From assembly GCA_037444305.1 (NCBI GenBank), contig JBBIMP010000013.1, positions 1-64,000 on the forward strand: 64,000 nt of DNA. Direction: 5' to 3'. Shown in pieces: positions 9,429-17,223 of the stretch (positions are counted from its first letter, which is position 1; the number at the start of each line of letters is the position of its first letter). The DNA is from JBBIMP01 sp037444305 (GTDB taxonomy: Bacteria; Acidobacteriota; UBA6911). A program made the position numbers and the translations under genes. The notes beneath the pieces are model-generated. The model saw only the letters and a program-made list of their open reading frames with translations. It had not been told where the DNA came from and did not search any database.

Positions 9429-9872
9429 ATGAGAGCCCCCGAGAAGTCAGCCGATCTGGTGGCCTATATTGACGGCGGCGCCCGGGGAAATCCCGGACCG
9501 GCCGGTGCAGGCGTATACCTGGAGATCGACGGGATACCCTGGCGGGGACTCTACCGCTACCTGGAGCGCCAGACCAACAACTACGCGGAGTATACCTCGC
9601 TCATAGTGGCGCTCGAGTACGCCCTCGAACATGGGTTTCGGGGCATCGCCGTCCTTTCCGACTCCGAACTGCTCGTGAAGCAGGTCCGCGGGGAATACAA
9701 GGTCAAGAATCCGAACCTGCAGGTTCTGCATGCCGCCGCCGCCCGCCTGATTTCCGGTTTCCAGAAGTTCTCCATCCGTCACATCCCGCGGCAGCAGAAC
9801 CGGCGCGCCGATGCCCTTGCCAACAAGGCACAGGACTTGCGGGTGGACGGCGAGGTAGCCCTGGAAACTTGA
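9429..9872 (+). CDS. Ribonuclease H family protein (RnhA-like)
   Basis: A 147-residue type 1 RNase H fold with the acidic active-site positions: Asp in 'VAYIDGGARGNPG', Glu in 'NNYAEYTSLI', Asp in 'VLSDSELLV' and the final Asp in 'RRADALANKA'. It should cleave the RNA strand of RNA-DNA hybrids. It lacks the basic protrusion of E. coli RNase HI, which is usual for the short form beside zinc-ribbon genes. Confidence 0.92.
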   Translation: MRAPEKSADLVAYIDGGARGNPGPAGAGVYLEIDGIPWRGLYRYLERQTNNYAEYTSLIVALEYALEHGFRGIAVLSDSELLVKQVRGEYKVKNPNLQVLHAAAARLISGFQKFSIRHIPRQQNRRADALANKAQDLRVDGEVALET

Positions 9873-9904
9873 GCGGCCCGGCGCGGCTCTGTTACCATCT
9901 GCCC

Positions 9905-10741
9905 ATGATTTGCGTTGCCGCCACGATCCTCCTTGCCGCTTTCGCAGCTCCCGGAATTCCGGCCTCCCAGGCTGCGCGCATCCTCTCGCTGGTGTTCGAG
10001 GGCAACCGTTCCATCCCGACCGAGGTGCTCAGGAGTGAGTTCAGGGTGTTCCGGGAAGGCGGCTGGTACGAGCCCGAGAGCTTCGCGATCGAGGTGGCCG
10101 GACTGGAGCAACACTGCCGGAACATGGGATTCCTGCAGGCAAAGGTGACGGTCGCTTCGGTGGAATACCGTGACCTGCAGGAGAAGGGCAGGGGGGTGGC
10201 AATCAGGCTCCGGGTCGACGACGGCCCTCTTTACCGGGCGGCACGGTTGACCGTGGAAAACGCCCGCGCGCTGGATGGGGCAACCCTGCTGCAGATGGCC
10301 CCGTTTGGGACGGGCGAGCCCTTCAGCCGCAAGCAGGTGGCCGAGTGGGTCGAAAGGATGCGCGAGAGCTACGCTTCCATGGGGCACATCCGATTTGATG
10401 CCGGCGTCAGCGAGATTGTGAACGATGCCGCGCGCACCGTCGACTGCACGATAGAGCTGCGCGAGGGTAAGGCCTACCGGATCGGGACTATCACAGTCGC
10501 GGGCGAAGGTGCGGTGGATGCGCTCACGTTCAAGAAGCAGATCCTCATGGGCGAGGGCGGCCTCTACAACCCGGAGATGCTGATTCTCACGATTCACTTT
10601 CTGAACCGGCTGCGGATTTACCGGACGGTTACCGCCGCCGACGTCGATGTCCGGATCGATGATGAGCGGGGAGTCGTCGACCTGGTTTTCCGGATCTCGC
10701 CTCTCCGGCGCCCGCCGGTACGGTATAATTTTCGATGGTAG
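9905..10741 (+). CDS. Exported POTRA-domain protein
   Basis: The 278-residue protein has a signal peptide ('MICVAATILLAAFAAPG') and then repeats of POTRA type ('LVFEGNRSIPTEVLRSEF', 'GTITVAGEGAVDALTF'). POTRA domains chaperone outer-membrane proteins in BamA/FtsQ/TamA families, but no beta-barrel follows, so it is a stand-alone periplasmic POTRA protein. The open frame reaches a TTG at 9869; I prefer the ATG at 9905 because the signal peptide starts there. Confidence 0.78.
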   Translation: MICVAATILLAAFAAPGIPASQAARILSLVFEGNRSIPTEVLRSEFRVFREGGWYEPESFAIEVAGLEQHCRNMGFLQAKVTVASVEYRDLQEKGRGVAIRLRVDDGPLYRAARLTVENARALDGATLLQMAPFGTGEPFSRKQVAEWVERMRESYASMGHIRFDAGVSEIVNDAARTVDCTIELREGKAYRIGTITVAGEGAVDALTFKKQILMGEGGLYNPEMLILTIHFLNRLRIYRTVTAADVDVRIDDERGVVDLVFRISPLRRPPVRYNFRW

Positions 10742-10817
10742 TCTTTGGGCCGCTTTGTGTCTTCGTGCCGTTGCGGTGAGTTTTGTTTTGCGGCAATGGC
10801 GGCAACGGAGGTCAGTA

Positions 10818-11738
10818 ATGCGGGCAGCTGTGTCTTGTGTCCTGTTGGCAGTCCTGGCGGGTTTCAGTCACGGCGTGCACGCCTTCCAGGATCCGCCGAC
10901 GCCGGCGCAGACCACTATCCGCGCCGAGGTGGCCCTGGTCAACGTGGTGTTCTCGGCAGTCGACCGCAGGAACAGGCCGGTGCCCGGGCTCACAGCCGGG
11001 GATTTCCTGCTTTTCGAGGACCGCCAGCCCCAGAAGATCGATTTTTTCAGCGATCTCCAGCGCAGCGCCGAAGTTCCGCTGACGATCGCGCTTCTGATCG
11101 ATACGAGCGGGAGCGTCAAATCCAAGCTCGAGTTCGGGAAGCGGACCGCATCGGAGTTCTTCCGGAGCGTGCTTCGCCGAAACAAGGACCTTGCCCTCAT
11201 CATCCAATTCGACTCCGATGTAAATCTTGTGCAGGACTTCACCGACGATCCCCGCAGGTTGAGCAATGCGCTGGAGACGCTGCAGGCGGGCAACAGCACT
11301 TCGTTTTATGACGCCGTCTTTCTCGCTGTCGAGGAAAAGCTCAAACACGAGGCGGGCAGGAAAGCGATCGTGGTCATCACCGACGGGGAGGATACTTCCA
11401 GCAAGCTGTCGCAGGCGCAGGCCGTGGAAGCGGCGCAGCGGCACGACGTCCTGATCTACGGGATCGGCGTCAGGGGAACTCTGGGAGCAAACTTCGGGGT
11501 GCTGAAGAAGTTCGCCGAGGAGACTGGGGGAAGCTTTTTCTCACCGCGGGCCCGCCTCTCGGAACTGGCGGAGGCGTTTCGCACCATCGGCGAGGAACTG
11601 AAGGGCCAGTACAGCCTCGCCTACCGCTCGAGCAATACCCGCCGCGACGGATCGTTCCGCAGGATCGAGCTGCGCTGCAAAAAGAGCGGGGTCACGGTGC
11701 GCGCCCGCCAGGGCTACTACGCGCCGCGGGAAAGGTAG
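10818..11738 (+). CDS. Secreted VWFA-related acidobacterial-type protein
   Basis: The 306-residue protein has a signal peptide, a beta-sandwich segment ('VALVNVVFSAVDRRNRPV', 'DFLLFEDRQPQKI') and a von Willebrand A domain with a complete MIDAS: 'DTSGS', a conserved Thr region and 'TDGEDTSS'. This combination matches the 'VWFA-related Acidobacterial domain' family, which is strongly expanded in Acidobacteriota and is my main taxonomic clue. The ATG at 10818 follows GGAGG. Function is unknown; metal-dependent adhesion is the family expectation. Confidence 0.9.
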   Translation: MRAAVSCVLLAVLAGFSHGVHAFQDPPTPAQTTIRAEVALVNVVFSAVDRRNRPVPGLTAGDFLLFEDRQPQKIDFFSDLQRSAEVPLTIALLIDTSGSVKSKLEFGKRTASEFFRSVLRRNKDLALIIQFDSDVNLVQDFTDDPRRLSNALETLQAGNSTSFYDAVFLAVEEKLKHEAGRKAIVVITDGEDTSSKLSQAQAVEAAQRHDVLIYGIGVRGTLGANFGVLKKFAEETGGSFFSPRARLSELAEAFRTIGEELKGQYSLAYRSSNTRRDGSFRRIELRCKKSGVTVRARQGYYAPRER

Positions 11739-11752
11739 CACACAGGTCTCCC

Positions 11753-11947
11753 TCAGCTGGCCAGAATCCTCTCCACCTTGTACGGGCGGCGGACGAAAAA
11801 GATCGCGTCGCGGTCACGGGATATCTGGTAGATGGCGTCGCGGCACGTCTCGCACTTTTCGAGGTGCCAAAAGAGATCGAGCTTTTCGTCCAGGCCGAGC
11901 TTCTTGTCCAGGTACCGCACCAGCACTTCAAAGCTGCAACCGTTCAT
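11753..11947 (-). CDS. Small zinc-finger-like protein (anti-sigma-type motif)
   Basis: A 64-residue protein with 'FWHLEKCETCRDAIYQ', a His-x3-Cys-x2-Cys arrangement as in the zinc-binding anti-sigma domain, but with no membrane segment or sensor domain behind it. It is divergent from a gene for a sigma region-4-like protein, so the two could be a minimal regulator/antiregulator pair. That pairing is inferred only from position. Confidence 0.65.
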   Translation of the reverse strand: MNGCSFEVLVRYLDKKLGLDEKLDLFWHLEKCETCRDAIYQISRDRDAIFFVRRPYKVERILAS

Positions 11948-12083
11948 GGGCGCCTCCAGGGGCAGGTCTTAAGAACCTCATCGGAGGCTGCGCGCCGGGC
12001 GCTTACGAGATCTTTACAAATGTTTTTGAACAAATGATCCGGCGACGGAGTATTAGTAGCTGACGGAACCGAGCAGATGAGGG

Positions 12084-12392
12084 GTGGGCGAAGTGGTAAG
12101 ATCACGAATCCAACATGACTTTTCGCGGGAAAAGCTCTGGCAGGCCATCGTGGAAACCCTCAGGTCCTGGCCGGCGCGAGAGCGGAGGGTCTTCGTGCGC
12201 TCGCACTACAAGGGAGAATCGGCCGCTGCGATCGCGAGCGCCACGGGAATGACCGTGAAGGATGTAGAGCGCATGCTTGCCGCCTCCGATCGCAAGCTGC
12301 GCCAGGCGTTGCGGGATTTTCGCGGCAATTCGCCCCGGGGGACAGGCTACACTGTCCCGCTGGAGGGACAGTGCAGCCTGTCCCCCTTTTAA
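12084..12392 (+). CDS. Stand-alone sigma-70 region 4-like HTH protein
   Basis: A 102-residue protein starting at GTG. Residues about 15-80 ('WPARERRVFVRSHYKGESAAAIASATG' region, then 'VERMLAASDRKLRQAL') resemble the region 4 helix-turn-helix of ECF sigma factors; no region 2 is present. The last 18 or so codons lie inside a palindromic repeat, so the natural C-terminus may have been replaced. DNA binding is inferred; whether the gene is still functional is uncertain. Confidence 0.55.
   Translation: MGEVVRSRIQHDFSREKLWQAIVETLRSWPARERRVFVRSHYKGESAAAIASATGMTVKDVERMLAASDRKLRQALRDFRGNSPRGTGYTVPLEGQCSLSPF
12337..12386. repeat. Perfect-stem palindrome of the GGGACAG type
   Basis: Two 22-nt arms (12337-12358 and 12365-12386) pair with one mismatch around a 6-nt loop and are followed by TTTT at 12387-12390. 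It would work as a terminator, but its outer end GGGGACAG matches two other palindromic elements in the window (24719-24980, 52249-52322), which suggests a dispersed REP-like element. It overlaps the 3' end of the upstream gene. Confidence 0.75.
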
Positions 12393-12473
12393 TGTTTCAG
12401 ATTTGCGTGCCGCTGCCGATATGTAGTGCGGAGCCCGGTCAAGGCCCCGCAAAACCTACAGGACAGCAAACGC

Positions 12474-13253
12474 ATGGGCAACCACGCAGCACCGGCGGCA
12501 GCGGACATAGTAATCCCGGTACGAAACGGCTATCCACGCACACGCGCACTGCTGGAGAGCATCTACCGTTACACGCTGCACCCCTTCCACCTCTACGTGA
12601 TCGACAACAACTCGAGCGACGAAACCAGGGATCTGGGCAGGATCTACTCCCGCAACATCACGGTGGTGTCCACCAGGGAGCATCGCGGCTGGGCGGCCGT
12701 TCTCAATCAGGGGATCGGCCTCGGTTCGAACCCTCACGTCGCGCTGCTGAACCCCTTGGTGGAGGTGAGCACACGATGGCTCGAGCGGCTGACGGCTTTC
12801 CTCGAGTCGCATCCGCGGATCGGAGCCGTGGTCCCGCTGAGTTCCAACCGGAATGATCGCCAGTTCGTGGACCGGGTACGGCAGGGCTCGGCACCCGAAA
12901 TCCCCCGCTTTTTCTCCGAGGATCTGCACGAGCGGAATGCCATCCTCGAGTACCATTTTTCCTCGGTGGGCATCCTGGTCGACGGGCACCTGGATCTCAG
13001 CTGCGCCGTTCTCCGGCGGCGGGCGTTCGACCAAACCGGGCCGTTCGGGGACCTGCGCGGAATAAGCCGGATCTACTCGGAATATTGCACCAGGCTCAGG
13101 AAGGCCGGCTACGTGCTCGGTGTTGCGCTCGATACCTACATCCACCGGCACGAGGCAGACGGGATTGCCGAGACCATGGAAACCCTGGACAAAGCGGGAG
13201 AACCGGCCGTTCGGCGGGGCGTGCCGAAATCTGCTCAGGGGACGTACATATAG
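12474..13253 (+). CDS. Family 2 glycosyltransferase
   Basis: A 259-residue GT-A type transferase. N-terminal 'DIVIPVRNGYPRTRALLESI' and 'LYVIDNNSSDET' are the nucleotide-sugar binding strands; the usual DxD position is weak, with 'ALLNPLVEV' at that point. It resembles the rhamnosyl/mucin-type GT2 proteins that read '...NNSSDGT...'. The start is uncertain: ATG 12474 has only a weak AGGA upstream, and the frame is open to 12426. Its last 19 bp overlap the 3' end of the convergent response-regulator gene. Confidence 0.8.
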   Translation: MGNHAAPAAADIVIPVRNGYPRTRALLESIYRYTLHPFHLYVIDNNSSDETRDLGRIYSRNITVVSTREHRGWAAVLNQGIGLGSNPHVALLNPLVEVSTRWLERLTAFLESHPRIGAVVPLSSNRNDRQFVDRVRQGSAPEIPRFFSEDLHERNAILEYHFSSVGILVDGHLDLSCAVLRRRAFDQTGPFGDLRGISRIYSEYCTRLRKAGYVLGVALDTYIHRHEADGIAETMETLDKAGEPAVRRGVPKSAQGTYI

Positions 13254-13951
13254 CCCCTGCCGCGGACGCTGACGAAGTGGCGCGGATTCTCCGGTTCCTC
13301 CTCGAAGTAGCGCCTCAAGCGGCCAATGAAATTGTCCACCGTGCGCGTCTCCACCTCCGAGCGGTAGCCCCAGACCTTTTCCAGGAGCTCGCCGCGCGAC
13401 AGAACCCGGTTTGGTTCGGCGGCCAATGCCTCCAGCAGGTCGGCTTCCAGCGCCGTCAGCTGCAGGTCGCCGCGGGGACCGCTGGCCGTCAGCTGTTCCA
13501 GGCTCACCCTGTATCCCGCGATTTCGATTTCGCGCGACGCCTCCTTGTCCTTCAGGTACCAGGCGCTGCGCTGGAGCATCCGCTTGACGCGCAGCAACAG
13601 CTCGCGCAGGTGGAAGGGCTTGATCATGTAATCATCCGCCCCGGCCTCGAGGCCGCTTATGCGGTCCGAATCCGCCGTGCGCGCGGTGAGCATGAGGATG
13701 GGCAGCTTCTGGTCGCTTCTGCGGATCCGCCGCGCGACCTCGAAGCCGTCCATTTCCTCGATCATCAGGTCCAGTATGATCAGGTCGTAGCGTTCGCTCT
13801 TCACCCACTCCAGGGCTACTTTGCCGCTCGGCGTGGACCTGACTTCGTGGCCTTCCTGCTCGAGGTTGAACTGCAGTGGACGGGCAAGGTGCTCTTCATC
13901 CTCGACCAGGAGAATCCTGGCGGCCTGTCTGGGAGCTTCTTCCCGGTTCAT
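13235..13951 (-). CDS. OmpR-family response regulator
   Basis: The 238-residue protein has a receiver domain (phospho-Asp in 'LIILDLMIEEMDGFE', conserved Lys in 'DYMIKPFHLREL') and a C-terminal winged-helix domain ending '...VSVRGRGYMYVP'. The ATG overlaps the stop of the upstream sensor-kinase gene by 4 bp, so the two make a two-component pair. The target genes are not evident. Confidence 0.93.
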   Translation of the reverse strand: MNREEAPRQAARILLVEDEEHLARPLQFNLEQEGHEVRSTPSGKVALEWVKSERYDLIILDLMIEEMDGFEVARRIRRSDQKLPILMLTARTADSDRISGLEAGADDYMIKPFHLRELLLRVKRMLQRSAWYLKDKEASREIEIAGYRVSLEQLTASGPRGDLQLTALEADLLEALAAEPNRVLSRGELLEKVWGYRSEVETRTVDNFIGRLRRYFEEEPENPRHFVSVRGRGYMYVP

Positions 13952-14973
13952 GTCTCTGAGGAGCGCGACTCGGGCCGCGCACCCGGCTCCTTTCGTTTGC
14001 TGAGGTTCCAGTATTTGCGCGCCCGGGGGAGGCGCACGCTGAAGGTGGAGCCGCGGCCGGGACCCGGGCTGGCGGCCCACACCTTTCCGCCGTGATCGCG
14101 AACGATGCTCCGGACGATGTAGAGCCCCAGACCGGTTCCGCGGGTCCTGGAGGTCTGGTCCTGCTCCCCGCGCCAGAACATCTTGAAGATGTTCTTCAGG
14201 TCCTTGCGCGGAATGCCCACGCCGCTGTCGGTCACGTCCACCCGGCATGCCCCCAGGTCGCGGTGCGTCCGGATCTGGATGGTGGAACCGCGCGGGGAGT
14301 AGCGCGCCGCGTTTTCGATCAGGTTCGAGAACACGACGCGCATCGCCTCCCGGTCCACCGCGATGCGGGCATCCTTGCCCATCTCTAGGACCACCTTGTG
14401 ACCGTCCTTTTCGAACAAGTGCCGGTCCTGGCTCAGGATGTCCTCCACGAACCGCCTCAGGCTGACCGATTCGAAAAGGTATTGGCCGCGGCGCCTCTCG
14501 ATGCGGGCCGCGCCCAGGATGCGGTCGATGAGCGAGTTGAGGCGCTCGGTGTCGTCCAGCATCATGCCGAGAAACTCGCGTCTCCGCTCATCCGGGAGCT
14601 CGCGCAAGGCCATGGTTTCCAGCGCCAGCTGGATCGAGGCCACGGGCGACTTCAGCTCGTGGGTTACGTTGGATACGAACGCTCGCTGCATCTTGTTCAG
14701 GCGGTGCTGCTTGATCCAGTAGATGAAGATCATGGTGACCCCGGCGAGGATCAGCCCCAGCAGAATTCCCCCGCCCACGAGGGGAAGCCAGGCGAGCTTT
14801 TCCACCTCTGCCTGGGCCCGGAGACGCTCCGCCATCTCCCGCAGTTGGGCGTTTTTTTCGACATACCAGCTTATCCAGATCGCCATGAGGATGATCCACA
14901 GGATCTGGATGAAGAGGAAAATGGTGACGGGATGGTAGAGCCAACTCGTCCTGCGGCGGAAGGCCTTGATCAT
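13948..14973 (-). CDS. Membrane sensor histidine kinase, partner of the OmpR-type regulator
   Basis: A 341-residue kinase with two transmembrane helices (residues about 15-38 and 63-85) flanking a very short extracytoplasmic loop, then HisKA ('FVSNVTHELKSPVASIQ') and HATPase with N box 'NLIENAARYSP', 'DSGVGI' and 'GTGLGL'. The short loop means it probably senses membrane or cytoplasmic signals rather than a periplasmic ligand. The start is chosen at the ATG before 'IKAFRRR'. Confidence 0.92.
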   Translation of the reverse strand: MIKAFRRRTSWLYHPVTIFLFIQILWIILMAIWISWYVEKNAQLREMAERLRAQAEVEKLAWLPLVGGGILLGLILAGVTMIFIYWIKQHRLNKMQRAFVSNVTHELKSPVASIQLALETMALRELPDERRREFLGMMLDDTERLNSLIDRILGAARIERRRGQYLFESVSLRRFVEDILSQDRHLFEKDGHKVVLEMGKDARIAVDREAMRVVFSNLIENAARYSPRGSTIQIRTHRDLGACRVDVTDSGVGIPRKDLKNIFKMFWRGEQDQTSRTRGTGLGLYIVRSIVRDHGGKVWAASPGPGRGSTFSVRLPRARKYWNLSKRKEPGARPESRSSET

Positions 14974-15031
14974 CGGCGGATTGTACCTCCTCCGCACGGC
15001 GCCGTTCGCGCCGGGCTTCCGGCAGCCGGTT

Positions 15032-16201
15032 TCATGGGGCTTGCAGCTGCGCGAGCAGCTCCCTGCCGAATTCGCGCACGCGCCAGCGCCGCATTCCCGC
15101 CACGCCTGCGAGCGCGGCCAGGTCTCCCGGGGGATCCTGGGCAATGGTTTCCAGCAGCGTGCCCGGGAAAACGACACCGACAGGAAGTTCCAGTTCGGCA
15201 GCCGTTTCCGCTCGCCACCTCCTGAGCCGCTCGAGCCGGGCCTTCGCCTCGCGCGCCATCGGCTTCCATTGATTTCCGGTCTGAGGGGGCGGAGGCACTT
15301 GCGGCGCTTGCCGGGCTTTGCGGATCGTCTCGACGATGGTGTGGGCGAAATTCCTCGCCACGCGGAAGGAAACGCCCGGCCTCTTGAACAGATCCGGGCC
15401 GGATCGCGGCGGATCCTGAGCGAGATCCAGCAGGACGGAATTGTTCATCACCTTGAAGGGTGGAACGTCGAGCTTGCGTGCGAACGCGTCGCGCATTATG
15501 AAGAGCGCGCGCAGGGCGGAGAGCTCCGCGGGCGCCAGGTCGCGCGCGCCGCGGATGCGCCGGTAGCCCTCCGGATCGAACTCCTTGTCCTGCACCTCCA
15601 TATCGGCGGCGTACTGGAATTCCTCCCTCGCCCAAGCCAGGCGGTCCAGGGATCGCAACCGCGCCTCGAGCAGGTCCCTGAGTTCCAGGAGGTGGTGCGT
15701 GTCCATCGCCGCATACTCGAGCTGCTCTTCCATCAGGGGCCTCCGCGACCAGTCATCCCGCTGGCGGCGTTTGGAGTGCCTGACTCCCAGGAGTTCCTCC
15801 AGGAGAGCGCTGAGCCCGAGCTGGGGGTAGCCCAGCAGCTGCGCCGCCGTGTGAGTGTCGAAGACGTTGCCGAAGGTGAAGCCGTAGTCCCGCCTCAGGG
15901 AGCCGATGTCGTAAACGGCCGCGTGAAACACCTTTTCCACCGCCTCGTCCTGCATGATGGGGGCAAGGCCGCTCAGATCACCGATCGCCAACGGATCGAG
16001 AATGAAGGTCTGCGAGTCCGTGGAAACCTGGATGAGGCAGACCTTGTCGAAATAGTGGTAGAGGCTGTCGGCCTCGATATCCACGGCCAGCCGACCGGCG
16101 GGGGCGAGCGCGTTGAGCATTTCACGGTAGGCGCCGGCCGAATCAACGCGCGTGTAGCAGGGGGCGGGGCTGGTCTTGTCAGCTCGGGCAGCAGGGTTCA
16201 T
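15032..16201 (-). CDS. rnd: Ribonuclease D
   Basis: 3'-5' exonuclease that trims tRNA and other RNA ends. The 389-residue protein has the DEDD catalytic motifs: 'LAVDIEADSLYHY' (Exo I, Asp and Glu), 'HAAVYDIGSLRRDYG' (Exo II) and 'EYAAMDTHHLLEL' (Exo III), followed by an HRDC domain ('LRALFIMRDAFARKLDVPPFKVM' region). The HRDC-like copies fill the C-terminal half. The ATG at 16201 lies just left of a divergent spacer. Confidence 0.94.
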   Translation of the reverse strand: MNPAARADKTSPAPCYTRVDSAGAYREMLNALAPAGRLAVDIEADSLYHYFDKVCLIQVSTDSQTFILDPLAIGDLSGLAPIMQDEAVEKVFHAAVYDIGSLRRDYGFTFGNVFDTHTAAQLLGYPQLGLSALLEELLGVRHSKRRQRDDWSRRPLMEEQLEYAAMDTHHLLELRDLLEARLRSLDRLAWAREEFQYAADMEVQDKEFDPEGYRRIRGARDLAPAELSALRALFIMRDAFARKLDVPPFKVMNNSVLLDLAQDPPRSGPDLFKRPGVSFRVARNFAHTIVETIRKARQAPQVPPPPQTGNQWKPMAREAKARLERLRRWRAETAAELELPVGVVFPGTLLETIAQDPPGDLAALAGVAGMRRWRVREFGRELLAQLQAP

Positions 16202-16374
16202 GGCCGACCATGAGCGTAGCAAACGGAGCCGTAGTTGTACAGCAGAAGCCCGTGACGGGCTGGCCAACCGGTCGTACTCCCCCCGCCGGCGGGCGCTCCG
16301 GGCGGCCCCGCCGCGGCGGGAGTTCGGGTCCATTTTCACGTATACTGGATCGCCAATCATCAGCGGAGGGTTGC

Positions 16375-16662
16375 ATGAAAATCGCTTTGATCCGGCAGAT
16401 GTCTTCGCCGGACAGGGAGCGGAACACGGAGAAGGGTATCGCCGCACTCAGGCAGGCTGCGGGGCAGGGAGCGGAGGTGGCGGCCTTTCCGGAGTTCGCC
16501 GGCGAATCCTTCGTGACGGATCCGATGGGGAGGGTGATCGCGCAGGCGCCGCGCGGCGAGGACCACACCCTGTATGCGGACGTCGACCTGGGCTTGCTGG
16601 CGACCTGCTCGGCCAGAAAGCACTTCCTGAAGGACCGCCGACCAGAGATCTGCCCGTTGTAG
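16375..16662 (+). pseudogene. Nitrilase-superfamily gene with a large in-frame internal deletion
   Basis: The 95-residue product joins the first 40 residues of a carbon-nitrogen hydrolase ('MKIALIRQMSS...', 'EVAAFPEF' with the catalytic Glu) directly to the last 50 ('ESFVTDPMGRVIAQAP', 'HFLKDRRPEIC'). The middle of about 170-200 residues, including the catalytic Lys and Cys, is absent, so hydrolase activity is not possible. A good GGAGGG precedes the ATG. It could be a genuine deletion or an assembly collapse. Confidence 0.75.
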
Positions 16663-16668
16663 CTGGTT

Positions 16669-17223
16669 TCAGCCGCTGCGGCGCTTGAGGCGGAGGGCGG
16701 AGGCCAGTTCACCGGCGCAGTCGGGGCAGGGATAGGTGGACTTCATGTCGATTTCCTCCACATAAGTGGAGGAGCGCATCACGCATTCGAAATGCCGGCA
16801 GTGGTAGAGGCCGAAGTTGTGCCCGAGCTCGTGGATGACCTCCTTCTGGAGGCGCGCCATCATCAGGCTGTCATCCCGTGGCATCCCATAGAACTGGTTG
16901 TAGAACCTGTGCGTGGAGACCACGGAAGCCGACCCCCCGACCTGGGCTTCGCCGAAGACGAAGGTCAGCACCGGTATGAACAGGTCCACGTCGACGACGG
17001 CGATCCGTTTGACGGATGCCTCGGAAGCGGTTTTGAGAACCTCGGCAAGCAGCACGGTGGAGTTGTACTGACGCCGGAACTGGTCGAAAGCCGCCTCCAG
17101 CGGCGGGTGCCATTTCTTCACCGCGGCGGAGAGCCCGAACGCCGATTCCACGGCGGACAGTGACGCATCGAACGCGTCCCCGGGAAGGGAGGAGGCGTTC
17201 AGGATCACGACGCCCGCGCTCAA
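16669..17223 (-). CDS. amzA: Archaemetzincin-type metalloprotease
   Basis: A 184-residue zinc aminopeptidase-like protein with the diagnostic motif 'HELGHNFGLYHC' followed by 'FECVM' and 'CPDC', giving the archaemetzincin pattern HExxHxxGx3Hx4CxM with extra cysteines for a second zinc. TTG is the start, directly abutting the stop of the sigma-54 activator gene and preceded by CAGGAGG, so it is the last gene of the GcvH/Hyb-like operon. The substrate is unknown. Confidence 0.9.
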   Translation of the reverse strand: MSAGVVILNASSLPGDAFDASLSAVESAFGLSAAVKKWHPPLEAAFDQFRRQYNSTVLLAEVLKTASEASVKRIAVVDVDLFIPVLTFVFGEAQVGGSASVVSTHRFYNQFYGMPRDDSLMMARLQKEVIHELGHNFGLYHCRHFECVMRSSTYVEEIDMKSTYPCPDCAGELASALRLKRRSG

